From Mycobacterium lepraemurium (GTDB lineage: Bacteria > Actinomycetota > Actinomycetes > Mycobacteriales > Mycobacteriaceae), in contig CP021238.1 in assembly GCA_002291465.1 (NCBI GenBank), positions 1,240,001 through 1,304,000 on the forward strand: a DNA stretch of 64,000 nt, written 5' to 3'. The notes under the pieces are model-generated. The model was not told the DNA's origin. It saw nothing but the letters and a program-made list of their open reading frames with translations, and ran no database searches. How positions within the stretch are numbered: position 1 is the first letter of the stretch; the number at the start of each line of letters is the position of its first letter. The position numbers and the translations under genes are program-made. Below, piece after piece: positions 55,267 through 63,713 of the stretch.

Positions 55267-58200
55267 TCAGCGCAGATCGGGCTGGGTGAGCGCCAGGAAC
55301 GCGCCCAGCTCGATCAGCCCCGCCGGCGTGTCGGGCAGGTACTCCGTCAGCGCCGGCGACCGCACGATCACCGCCGCGTACTGGGCCCGGCTCGCTGCCA
55401 CGTTGAGCCGATTCCTGTTGAGCAGGAAGGAGATTCCGCGGGGCACCACGTCCACCGACGAGGCCGTCATCGAGATGAAGACCACCGGCGCCTGCCCGCC
55501 CTGGAACTTGTCGACGGTGCCCACCCGCACCCCGTCCAGCCCGGCCGAGCCCAACCGGCGGCGCAGCAGCGCCACCTGGGCGTTGTAGGGTGCCAGCACC
55601 AGTACGTCGGAAGTGGTCAACGCGCGGGTGCCGTGCTCGTCGGTCCACGACGCCCCGAGCAGTCCCGTGACGGCGGCCGCGATCGCGTCGGCCTCCTCGG
55701 GGCTATCGGTCGAATTACCTTGGTGGTCAACCGAAAGCAGCCGCACGCCGGGCGGGCACCCGTCGAGGCGTCGGGCGGCCGTGCAGGCGTCGGAATGCAG
55801 CCTGCCCTCGTAGGACAACGCGGACACCGCGGCGCAGACGGCCGGGTGCATGCGGTAGGAGCGGTCCAGGAAGTAGCCGCGTTCGTCGGGCAGCGTGCGC
55901 TGCCCGTCGACCAGCCAGTCCAGCGCCGACGTGTCGACCGGCTCCGGGTGGGTGCCCTGGCTGACTTGCGGCAGCTGTTGCGGGTCCCCGAGCAGCAGCA
56001 GGTTCGCGGGGGCCGGGGCCACCGCGATGGTGTTGGCCAAACAGAATTGGCCGGCCTCGTCGATCACCAGCAGGTCCAGGCTGCCGGGTGGGATCCGGTT
56101 GGCGTTGGCGAAATCCCATGCGGTGCCGCCGATCACGCAGCCGGGTGTGTCGGCCAGGAAAGCGGCGTAGGCGTTGCCGTCGATCTCCTGCCAGCGGGGG
56201 GCCTGGTGGTCGTAGCGCTTCTTGGCGATCCGCCGCGGATCCAGTCCGGCGTCGATCACGCAGTCCAGCAGGTTTTCCACCGTGGCGTGTGATTGCGCGA
56301 CCACACCGACGCGCCAGCGGTGCTCGGTGACCAGGCGCACGATCACGCGGGCCGCGGTGTGCGTCTTGCCGGTGCCGGGCGGCCCGTGCACCGCCAGGTA
56401 CGACGAGTCCAAATCCGTTAGCGCGGAGGCGATGTCGGCGATGGTGTCGGCGCTGCGGGGCAGCGCGGCGCCACTGCGGGTGCGGGGCGCGCGACGCAGC
56501 AGCACGTCGACGACGGCGCTGTCGGGCAGCCGCGGCAGGCCGGCGGCCACCGCCGCGACGGTTGCCTCGATCGAGTCCCGTAGAGCGGTGGTGGGGATGG
56601 GAGGGCCCGGGGTCAGCGCGAAGGGCAACTGGTGAAAGGGCTTGCCGTCGCTGGCGACTCGTTCGAGGACCACCACCTCGGTGGGCAGTGCCGGGTCGTC
56701 GGCCTCGACCACCGTGGCCCGCGCGGCCGCCCGTCGGTCCGGGTTGTCGGTCATGCCGGGCGGCGCCGGTGGGTCGTACAGTGCGAAGACCTCGGTGCGC
56801 AGCTCGCCGCGGGCCAGCTCGCCCCGCAGCCGCACCCGGCGCTGCGGCTTGCGCGCGCGGGCGGGGATCTGCCAGTCGACACACACCGATGCTTGTTCGG
56901 CGACGAAAACGTCTGTGTTGTCCGCCCATTCGTCGATGGGGAAGTTCAGCCGGTCGAAATGCGACCACCAGAAGGGTTTGTCCTCGCGCCGGTGGTAGCC
57001 GCGGGCCGCGGCCAGCAGCGCCACCGCGGTCTGCTGCGGGGTGCGCGCGTCGATGCCGGCGGCCCCGGTGAACGCCGACAACGTCGCCGCCAATTCGTCG
57101 CGGTCGTCGACGGTGTTGCCGTCGCCCACCGGTTGCGCACCGACGGGCAGCACCCCGGATTCGTAGGCGCGCAGCATCAGCCAGTTACGCAGCTCCTGCG
57201 TGGACCGGCAGTCGTAGTGGTTGTAGTCCTCGATCTCTTTGAGCACCGCGACCGCCTCGTCGGCGCGGCCGTCGGTCTGCAGTTCGCAGTAGCGCGTGTA
57301 GGAGGTGATCGACCCGGCGGCCGTGGTCACCTCCCCGGCGCGCAGCTGGCTGCCCATGTACAGCGGCTCGAGCGCCTTGAGGCTGAACGAGTCCGCGCCC
57401 ACCCGGATGCTCCTGCGCACCAAGGGATACAGGTCGACCAGCGTCCCGCTGCGCAGCAGTTCGTCGACCTGGTCCTCGCCCACCCCGTAGCGGCCGGTCA
57501 GCCGCAGCAACGCGGTCTTCTCGTACGGCGCGTAATGGTAGATGTGCATGTTGGGGCGGCGTCTGCGCCGGTTGGCCACCAGCGCCAGAAAATCGGTCAG
57601 CGCCTTGCGTTCGTCGGCCCGGTTGTGCGCCCACAGCGGCCGGAACTTGCCCGACGGCCCGGCTTCCAGGACCCCGAACAGGTATTCCAGACCCCATTCG
57701 CGGCCGTCGGCGGTCCACAGCGGGTCGCCTTCGAAGTCGAAGAACAGGTCACCGGGGTCGGGCTCGGGCAGCAACGCCAGCGGCTGCGGATCGACGATCT
57801 CGACCTGCGGCACCCCGGTTTCACGTTCGCGGACTTGCAGTTTAGCCTGGGCGGTCAGTTTCGCGACCACGCCGGCGGCCAGCTCCGGCACCGGGCCGCG
57901 GTGCGCGGCCAGTTCGGCGACCGTGCTGATGCCGGCGTCAAAAAGCTTGTTCCGCTGGCTGACTCGCATGCCGGCGACCAGCAGCACATCGTCGGTGGCG
58001 CGCAGCTGCTCGACGCACACCGCGCAGCGGAAGCATGCGGTCACGTTCTCGTCGTCCCAGCGCACCGCGGCGCCGCCGGCGCGGTGTCCGTCGAGCAGCC
58101 GCTGCAGCCGGGCCCGGGCTGAGCGGTACACCGGGACCAGGTCGCACACCCGGTGCCGCACCGCGGTTCCGTCACCCAGCCGCAGCTCGGCCTCCGGCGC

Positions 58201-58689
58201 GACGGGGACACCGGCGGCGGCCAGCGCGTCGGCGTAGGCGGCCAGCTGCAGCAGCGCGGTCACCTTCTCCGAGCGGGCCAGCTTGGTGTCCACCACCTTG
58301 TAGCGCTCGCCGTCGCGCACCAGGAAGTCGGCGAACCCCAGGAAGCGGCCGTCGAACATGGCGGCCTGGTAGATGACGGGAGCCTGGTCGGCGACCGCGC
58401 GGCGGGTGGCCTCGCTGGCCGCCGTCAGCGCGGCCGGCGTGTAGGCCGGGCGGCCGATGACCGCGACGGCATCGCCGAACCGCTCGCGCAGCCGCGCCAG
58501 TTCGCGCCGCTCGTGCTCGGCGCCCAGGGTGGCCGTCCGGATCAGCAGGTCGCCCTCGACGGTGACGGCCGGCCCGCGGCCGAGTTTGGCGTCGAAATCG
58601 CGCAGCAGCGCGAACTCGCAGCGTGCGGCGGCGGCGAGATCCGACGCGCTGTAAACGATGCTGTCGCCGGTGACGAACACTTCAGCCAC
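55267..58689 (-). CDS. TM0106-type RecB-like nuclease fused to superfamily I DNA/RNA helicase (Rv1251c-like)
   Basis: The 1140-residue protein has an N-terminal RecB-like nuclease domain (about 1-500; FADFLVRDGERYKVVDTKLA with the Asp-DTK motif and a Cys cluster CFRCAVC). The C-terminal DNA2/NAM7-type helicase has Walker A GPPGTGKTHTAARVIV, Walker B LLVIDEAGQFCL, GDPQQLPQVSQG and NRLNVAASRAQYAAVIV. The length equals the M. tuberculosis protein (1139). It probably acts in nucleic-acid processing. It is intact, although 3.4 kb long. Confidence 0.9.
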   Translation of the reverse strand: MAEVFVTGDSIVYSASDLAAAARCEFALLRDFDAKLGRGPAVTVEGDLLIRTATLGAEHERRELARLRERFGDAVAVIGRPAYTPAALTAASEATRRAVADQAPVIYQAAMFDGRFLGFADFLVRDGERYKVVDTKLARSEKVTALLQLAAYADALAAAGVPVAPEAELRLGDGTAVRHRVCDLVPVYRSARARLQRLLDGHRAGGAAVRWDDENVTACFRCAVCVEQLRATDDVLLVAGMRVSQRNKLFDAGISTVAELAAHRGPVPELAAGVVAKLTAQAKLQVRERETGVPQVEIVDPQPLALLPEPDPGDLFFDFEGDPLWTADGREWGLEYLFGVLEAGPSGKFRPLWAHNRADERKALTDFLALVANRRRRRPNMHIYHYAPYEKTALLRLTGRYGVGEDQVDELLRSGTLVDLYPLVRRSIRVGADSFSLKALEPLYMGSQLRAGEVTTAAGSITSYTRYCELQTDGRADEAVAVLKEIEDYNHYDCRSTQELRNWLMLRAYESGVLPVGAQPVGDGNTVDDRDELAATLSAFTGAAGIDARTPQQTAVALLAAARGYHRREDKPFWWSHFDRLNFPIDEWADNTDVFVAEQASVCVDWQIPARARKPQRRVRLRGELARGELRTEVFALYDPPAPPGMTDNPDRRAAARATVVEADDPALPTEVVVLERVASDGKPFHQLPFALTPGPPIPTTALRDSIEATVAAVAAGLPRLPDSAVVDVLLRRAPRTRSGAALPRSADTIADIASALTDLDSSYLAVHGPPGTGKTHTAARVIVRLVTEHRWRVGVVAQSHATVENLLDCVIDAGLDPRRIAKKRYDHQAPRWQEIDGNAYAAFLADTPGCVIGGTAWDFANANRIPPGSLDLLVIDEAGQFCLANTIAVAPAPANLLLLGDPQQLPQVSQGTHPEPVDTSALDWLVDGQRTLPDERGYFLDRSYRMHPAVCAAVSALSYEGRLHSDACTAARRLDGCPPGVRLLSVDHQGNSTDSPEEADAIAAAVTGLLGASWTDEHGTRALTTSDVLVLAPYNAQVALLRRRLGSAGLDGVRVGTVDKFQGGQAPVVFISMTASSVDVVPRGISFLLNRNRLNVAASRAQYAAVIVRSPALTEYLPDTPAGLIELGAFLALTQPDLR

Positions 58690-58731
58690 TGTAGGTCAGG
58701 GGAGGGCAGGTACGTCATTGAATACCTGATG

Positions 58732-59930
58732 TCAGGTTACGATCGCCGGCATCGAATCCCATCCACGCACCGTCGAGGTACGCGATCGTCGGGCGTTGTC
58801 CATGTCAATCTCCCACTCGGGCCACCGGTTCAACACCTCTTCTAGCCCGATGCGTCCTTCGAGCCGTGCGAGAGGGGCACCTAGACAGAAGTGGACACCA
58901 CGCCCGAACGTCAAGTGGCCGCCGGGCTTTCGGTGAATGTCGAAACGATCCGGGTGATCGAATCGCCGTTCGTCGCGGTTGGCCGAGGACAGCATCAAGA
59001 GCATCGCGATCATAGAGCATCGCGCTTCCCGAGGCACCGTTTGGCCGTGGAACTCGACATCTTCGGTGACGTAGCGGGCCACGCTCGGGCCGGGTGGCTC
59101 GTAGCGCAACAGCTCTTCGACCGCCGCGGGGATCAGTGACCGGTCCTCAGCGAGTTCCCTGTGTTGGTCGGGATGGTCGGCCAAGACCTTGCCCATCCAA
59201 CCGAATAGCCTTCCCGTTGTCTCCACGCCTGCACCCGCGATGACGGCCAGAAAGATGAGCAGCTCGTGGGTTGTGAGCCTGCGTACGGTTCCGGATTGGT
59301 CTTCGAAGTCGACGCTGAGCAGTTCGGTGATCAGGTCGTCGGACGGGTTTTGTTTGCGCCACTCGACGTAATCGCTGAACATGTCGCCGTCGAAGTAGTG
59401 GTCCTTCCTGGTCGGCATCGGCCCACCGGTGTCGTTCTGCAGCGTGACCCGGGCGTGCTCGCGAACCGACGGCTGGTCGGCGTCGGGAATACCGAGCAGC
59501 ATGCCGATGGTGCGCATCGGCAGCTCGGCGCCGAAGTCTTCGACGAAGTCGAACCGGTCACTGTCGGCGACCATGTCCAGGCGCGCCACGCAGAACGCCC
59601 GGATCTTGTCCTCGAGGGTGCGCATTTTCTTGGGCGTGAAGGCCCTTGCGACGAGAGTCCGGTGGATGGTGTGCAGGGGAGGATCCTCGTTGATGAAAAC
59701 CCCGGCGGCATGACCGGATCGGCCTTGACCACATCGAGGATGTCGCCCTTGGCTGAACTGGGCCGCAGCGGGTCTCGCAGGGCGGCGTCGACGTCATCGT
59801 ATCTACTGAGACCCCAAAAGTCGTGGCGTTCGTTGTAGTACAACGGCGCCTCGTTCCGAGGCCTCTTGTAAATCGGGTAGGGATCAGCGTCGATCTCGCG
59901 GTTCTACGGGCCGTAATACAAACCGGTCAT
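58732..59930 (-). pseudogene. Cytochrome P450, broken by a nonsense codon and a frameshift
   Basis: The haem-binding FGRGVHFCLGAPLARLE, I-helix AGAGVETT and EELLRYEPP motif are typical P450 features. The start MTGLYYGP at 59930 is followed by an in-frame TAG (59904-59906) where related P450s read PYNREIDADPYPIYKR, probably TAC to TAG. The frame is lost again near 59703: GVFINEDPPLHTIHRTLVAR needs one more base after the ATGCCG before GGGG. From 59625 to 58732 the frame is clean. A monooxygenase for this cluster is implied, but no substrate is known. Confidence 0.9.
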
Positions 59931-59965
59931 CGGGAAGCCCGTTCTCAGAAGCGTGGAAGTCGTTA

Positions 59966-60517
59966 TCAGCGTTCGATGCTGGTGTCGTCCTGTGTGAGGG
60001 GTCGCGCATAGGAGATGTCGTTGGTGTCCCAGCTGCCCTTGATGAAGCCGGTGAAGTGACCCGACTTCAGTGCCGACCCGTCGCCCTGCAGGGTCCATTC
60101 CACGGTGCACCTGCGCAGCGCGATCTTCCACGTGCCGTCGCGGCATTCGAGGCGGTCGATGTATCGGCCGCCCATCATGATGAGCGCCTTGCCCCTGCGC
60201 GCCTGCACGATGACGTAGCTTTCGCTGTGCGCGACGTCGCCGTCGATCTCGCAGGTGTGTGTCGTGATGTTGTGTGAGTGCTGTTCGAAGGCAGCGGAGT
60301 GCGCCGCGTTGGCTCAATCACCGTAGTCTGCAGCCGCTTTCACCGTGGGTCCGTGTTCGTCAACGCCGTCGTCGGTGTAGACACTGGTCATCAGTGAGAC
60401 ATCGTGGCGGTCGTGTCCACGGGCCTGGGTATGGATGAGGTCGCGGATCTCGATCTTGTCCTTGACGTACTGCAGGTCGCGGCGCAGTGCTTCGAGGTCG
60501 ATGTCGGTGGTTGTCAT
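59966..60517 (-). pseudogene. SnoaL/NTF2-like protein with an in-frame stop
   Basis: The reading starts MTTTDIDLEALRRDLQYVKD with AAGGAG upstream and has the SnoaL_4-type pattern (YVKDKIEIRDLIHTQARGHD). A TGA at 60314-60316 follows KAAADYGD; the frame continues the same, ANAAHSAAFEQHSHNITTHT, to TQDDTSIER. A Trp (TGG to TGA) is the likely ancestor (YGDWANAAHS). The whole gene would be 183 codons. SnoaL-like proteins are small ketosteroid-isomerase-fold enzymes often found beside SDR and P450 genes. Confidence 0.88.
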
Positions 60518-60550
60518 TGAGATGCTCCTTGGTTGGGGATTGGGTTTGAT

Positions 60551-61321
60551 TCAGATGCCGGCGGGACCGGGTCCACCGTGGACATACAGGGTCTGGCCCG
60601 AGCAGTAGCTGCTTGCGTCGGAGGCGAAGAAGAGGGCGCCATAGCCGATTTCATCGGGTTCGGCTATTCGCCCCATGGCGTTCATGGCGCTCAGTTGGTC
60701 GACGTCGAATCCGCCTTTCGCTGCGTCTGCCAGGAGTTCGTCTGTTCGGATGGCTCCGCAGGCAATGCAATTGACCCGGATGCCCTTACGTCCCCAGGCC
60801 GCGGCCATTGACCCGGTGAGGTTGTTCACGCCGGCCTTGGCGACGGCATAAATGGCGGCCTGTGGCATTGCGATCAGGCTCGCGCCGGAGGAGATGTTGA
60901 CGATCGCACCGCTGCCTTGTGCCATCATCGGTTTCACTGCGCACCTCGACAGGAACCACACGCTGCCGAGGTTGAGGTCCACGACGTCGTGCCACTCTTC
61001 CTCGGTCCATCTGGTGATGCCTTTGGTTTCACCCCCGCCCGCGTTGTTGACTAGGATGTTGAGTCTCCCGAAGTCGGCCAGGGTGGCATCGATGAGGTCC
61101 TGGCACTGCTGGGTTTCGGTGACGTCGGTCGGCACGATCAACGCCCGGCGTCCGAGCACCTCGATCTCCTTGGCCGTCGCCTGCAAAGGATCGGGCCGCC
61201 GTCCGGCCAGCACGATATCCGCGCCGTGCTCGGCCAGGACGAGGGTGCTGGCCCGGCCGATGCCCGTGCCGGCCCCCGTGATGACTGCAACTCTGTCGGT
61301 CAGCGCGAACCGATCACTCAT
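60551..61321 (-). CDS. Short-chain dehydrogenase/reductase
   Basis: The 256-residue SDR has TGAGTGIGRASTLVLAEHG (cofactor), NNAGGGETKGI and YAVAKAGVNNLTGSM with the catalytic Tyr and Lys, and ISSGASLIAM for the Ser. It has the C-terminal family pattern GQTLYVHGGPG. A GAGGAG sequence is placed 7 bases before the ATG. It lies in the P450 operon and probably oxidises an alcohol or a CoA ester of the cluster's substrate. The gene is intact. Confidence 0.92.
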   Translation of the reverse strand: MSDRFALTDRVAVITGAGTGIGRASTLVLAEHGADIVLAGRRPDPLQATAKEIEVLGRRALIVPTDVTETQQCQDLIDATLADFGRLNILVNNAGGGETKGITRWTEEEWHDVVDLNLGSVWFLSRCAVKPMMAQGSGAIVNISSGASLIAMPQAAIYAVAKAGVNNLTGSMAAAWGRKGIRVNCIACGAIRTDELLADAAKGGFDVDQLSAMNAMGRIAEPDEIGYGALFFASDASSYCSGQTLYVHGGPGPAGI

Positions 61322-61370
61322 CGATCAACTCCTCATTGTCTGCCGCGGCAAAGCCGCAAGGGACGCACGG

Positions 61371-61976
61371 TCATGCGCCGTCGACGGAAAGTCCTGCCTG
61401 GGCGCGAAGTTCTCGGACATCGTCCTCCAAGTGGACCTGGCAGGTTTTCAGCATGCGCATCAGGGTGTCGTAGCTAGTGACCGTGAACATCGTGTCCAGA
61501 AGTTGCTGGGTGCCGAATTCGCTCGACAGGGTGGCCCATGTGGCATCGCTCATTTGGCCGTCGTGGATGAGTTCGTCAACGGACCGTAGAAGCGCGGCTT
61601 CGAAGTCGCTCCAATAGGGCGCGGTCGGACCGAAGGTGATCCGCGCGACATCTTCGGTGCTGATGCCGCCGTCGAGCGCAATGAAGTTGTGATGTGTCCA
61701 TTCGTAGGCGGATCCACGCACGGCGGCGGTGCGCAGGATGAGCATTTCGCGGTGCCGCATGCTCAGCGTGGTTCCCATGAGCAGGTGTCCCTGCAGCGTG
61801 CAGAACGCCCGCGCCAGGGATGGGTGGTGTGCCAACGTCCCCAGTGCGTTCTCCGCTTTGGGGCGGTCCTTGGTGACCGGTGCGGGGTGGCGCGGATTGG
61901 GTGGCATGAGGGCGGCCATCGCGTCGCGCATCTCCGGCGGCCAGTCCCGGAAACGAAGTGGTGTCACGCGTGACAT
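61371..61976 (-). CDS. Carboxymuconolactone-decarboxylase-like (AhpD-fold) protein
   Basis: The 201-residue protein has the CMD helical core: LMGTTLSMRHREMLILRTAA and RGSAYEWTHHNFIALDGGIS. AhpD peroxidases have a CxxC in this place; here it is AYEWTHH, so the thiol function is absent. Members of this kind occur in catabolic clusters of actinobacteria beside SDR genes. It is preceded by AAAGGA. The gene is intact and lies between the two SDR genes. Confidence 0.86.
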   Translation of the reverse strand: MSRVTPLRFRDWPPEMRDAMAALMPPNPRHPAPVTKDRPKAENALGTLAHHPSLARAFCTLQGHLLMGTTLSMRHREMLILRTAAVRGSAYEWTHHNFIALDGGISTEDVARITFGPTAPYWSDFEAALLRSVDELIHDGQMSDATWATLSSEFGTQQLLDTMFTVTSYDTLMRMLKTCQVHLEDDVRELRAQAGLSVDGA

Positions 61977-62012
61977 GGAAGCTGATCCTTTCGAGTTGTG
62001 TTGTACGACTAC

Positions 62013-62849
62013 TTATTTGAGGAGGGCGCCACCGTCGACCGGTAGTGAGACGCCGGTGATGTAGCGCGCGTCGTCCGAGACCAGGAAGAAGATGGCGTTG
62101 CTGATGTCGGCAGGTTCGACGTACGGAATGGGAAGCACGTGCATTTGCCGGGACGCGACCTTGAAGTCCTCCACGGTGGGATTTTCCAAGTCGGGCCGAA
62201 ACATCCGGTAGGTCGGCTCGTTGAGCAGCATGGGTGTGGCGACGCTGCTCGGGCAGACGATGTTGACGCGGATGTTTCTCGGACCGAGTTCCAGGGCCAT
62301 GGTGAGCATAAGCCCGTGTAGGCCGTGTTTGGACGCGATGTAGTTGCCGATGTTCTCGGCGCCGCGGATGCCGCCGATGGAGCTGGTGAATACGATCGAG
62401 CCGCCGCGCTTGCCGGCCATGATGTGAGGTATCGCCACCCGCGCGGTGATCCACGCGCCGTTGAGGTTGACGTCGATCATGTCGCGCCACGTCTTCGGGT
62501 CCATCCGGTTCAGCCGCGTGCCCTCACTGGCGAGGGCGGCATTGGCGAGCACGATGTCCAGGCGCCCGAGCTGTGCGACACCGTTGTCGACCGCGGCCTG
62601 CGTGGCGTCGAAGTCGCGAACATCGACCTGCGATGCGATGATGCGCTGTCCGAGCGCCTCGACCTGGCGCACGGTCTCCGCCAGGTCGTCGGGTGTGGAC
62701 ATTGGGAGTTTGACTCCGTCGAGCTGCTTGCACACATCGATGGCGATGATGTCGGCGCCCTCACGCGCGAGCGTTATAGCGTGGCTGCGCCCCTGCCCGT
62801 GCGCCGCACCGGTGATGAAGGCCACCTTGCCCTCGACTTTTCCTGCCAT
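62013..62849 (-). CDS. Mycofactocin-coupled short-chain dehydrogenase
   Basis: The 278-residue SDR begins MAGKVEGKVAFITGAAHGQG followed by RSHAITLAREGADIIAIDVC. This is the characteristic N-terminus of the mycofactocin-coupled (carveol-dehydrogenase-like) SDRs. In these, NAD stays bound and electrons pass to the peptide-derived cofactor mycofactocin. It also has YIASKHGLHGLML and SSIGGIRGAENI (the usual SS-G). The mycofactocin genes are not in this window. It would oxidise an alcohol of the cluster's substrate. It is preceded by AAGGGA and runs divergently from the TetR gene. Confidence 0.9.
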   Translation of the reverse strand: MAGKVEGKVAFITGAAHGQGRSHAITLAREGADIIAIDVCKQLDGVKLPMSTPDDLAETVRQVEALGQRIIASQVDVRDFDATQAAVDNGVAQLGRLDIVLANAALASEGTRLNRMDPKTWRDMIDVNLNGAWITARVAIPHIMAGKRGGSIVFTSSIGGIRGAENIGNYIASKHGLHGLMLTMALELGPRNIRVNIVCPSSVATPMLLNEPTYRMFRPDLENPTVEDFKVASRQMHVLPIPYVEPADISNAIFFLVSDDARYITGVSLPVDGGALLK

Positions 62850-62880
62850 TGGGACGTCCGTTCCCTTCGTGATCACATCC

Positions 62881-62899
62881 GCTATACGACCGCACAGGC
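62881..62899. promoter_or_regulatory. Putative TetR operator, site 1
   Basis: GCTATACGACCGCACAGGC in the gap between the SDR and the TetR gene agrees at 16 of 19 positions with the reverse complement of the palindromic site at 63666-63684. It would control both divergent genes. Confidence 0.65.
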
Positions 62900-62973
62900 T
62901 ACTAGATTGGTACAATACACCCGTACAGCGGTCGTCGGCATGTGAAAATGCATGAACCATCAGGGAGGTGGAC

Positions 62974-63609
62974 ATGGCAGCATCGCCCCGCCGCGTAGGA
63001 GCAGAGACTTCACAGACGCGCGACACCTTGCTCGAGGCCGTTGCGCAGATGATGCTGGAGGAGGGATATGCGAGCGTCACGTATCGTGCATTGGCCGCGA
63101 AGGCTGGCGTGACGCCAAGCCTCGTGCAGTACTACTTCCCCACGCTGGATGACATCTTCGTCGCCGCCATTCGCCGCTACTCCGAGCGCAACCTGCAATG
63201 GTTGACCGAGGAACTTCAGCGGCGAGCCGACGACCCACTTCATGCGCTGTGGGAGAGCAGCTGGCACGAGTCGACGAGTGTGCTGATGACGGAGTTCATG
63301 GCACTTGGCAACCACCGCAAATCGATTCGTTCCGAGATCGCCGCCGTGACGGATAGCATGCGCAGAGTCCAGGTCGAGGCGCTGGTGGCGAAATTCGGGA
63401 ACGACGCCCGGCTCTTCGCTGATCTTTCGTTCGATGCCGTGGTGCTGTTGATCAACGGCGTTCCGAAGCTCCTTGGGTTGGAGGAAAGCGTGGGCGTCGA
63501 TACCGCCCACGCCGAGTTGATCGCCGCGTGCGAGCGCTTTCTGGATGCCGTCGAACCGCGAGCCAAGCCTCGCCGTCGCAGTAAGAAGGTTCCGACTCGC
63601 CGACGCTGA
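62974..63609 (+). CDS. TetR-family transcriptional regulator of the catabolic cluster
   Basis: The protein has the helix-turn-helix region TLLEAVAQMMLEEGYASVTY then RALAAKAGVTPSLVQYYFPTLDDIF. Its C-terminal domain binds an unknown effector, perhaps the substrate or its CoA ester. The tail is Arg/Lys-rich (PRAKPRRRSKKVPTRRR). I chose ATG 62974 because GGGAGG (62963-62968) is 5 bases upstream; a GTG at 62968 also reads in frame. Sites of the same 19-base sequence lie upstream of the divergent SDR and the following SDR. The gene is intact. Confidence 0.9.
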   Translation: MAASPRRVGAETSQTRDTLLEAVAQMMLEEGYASVTYRALAAKAGVTPSLVQYYFPTLDDIFVAAIRRYSERNLQWLTEELQRRADDPLHALWESSWHESTSVLMTEFMALGNHRKSIRSEIAAVTDSMRRVQVEALVAKFGNDARLFADLSFDAVVLLINGVPKLLGLEESVGVDTAHAELIAACERFLDAVEPRAKPRRRSKKVPTRRR

Positions 63610-63665
63610 CTCGTTGCGGCGGGCGCTTCACGGGAGGCCTTGTGACCGCGCTGTACGTCCGTATC

Positions 63666-63684
63666 GACTGTACGATCGTATAGC
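63666..63684. promoter_or_regulatory. Putative TetR operator, site 2
   Basis: GACTGTACGATCGTATAGC contains CTGTACGATCGTATAG, an almost perfect 16-base palindrome centred on CGATCG. It lies between the TetR gene and the last SDR gene, 30 bases before the latter's start. The related site 1 lies on the other side of the TetR gene. Confidence 0.65.
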
Positions 63685-63713
63685 AGGTGCAGGGCGGGTG
63701 GAAGGCGAGCATT

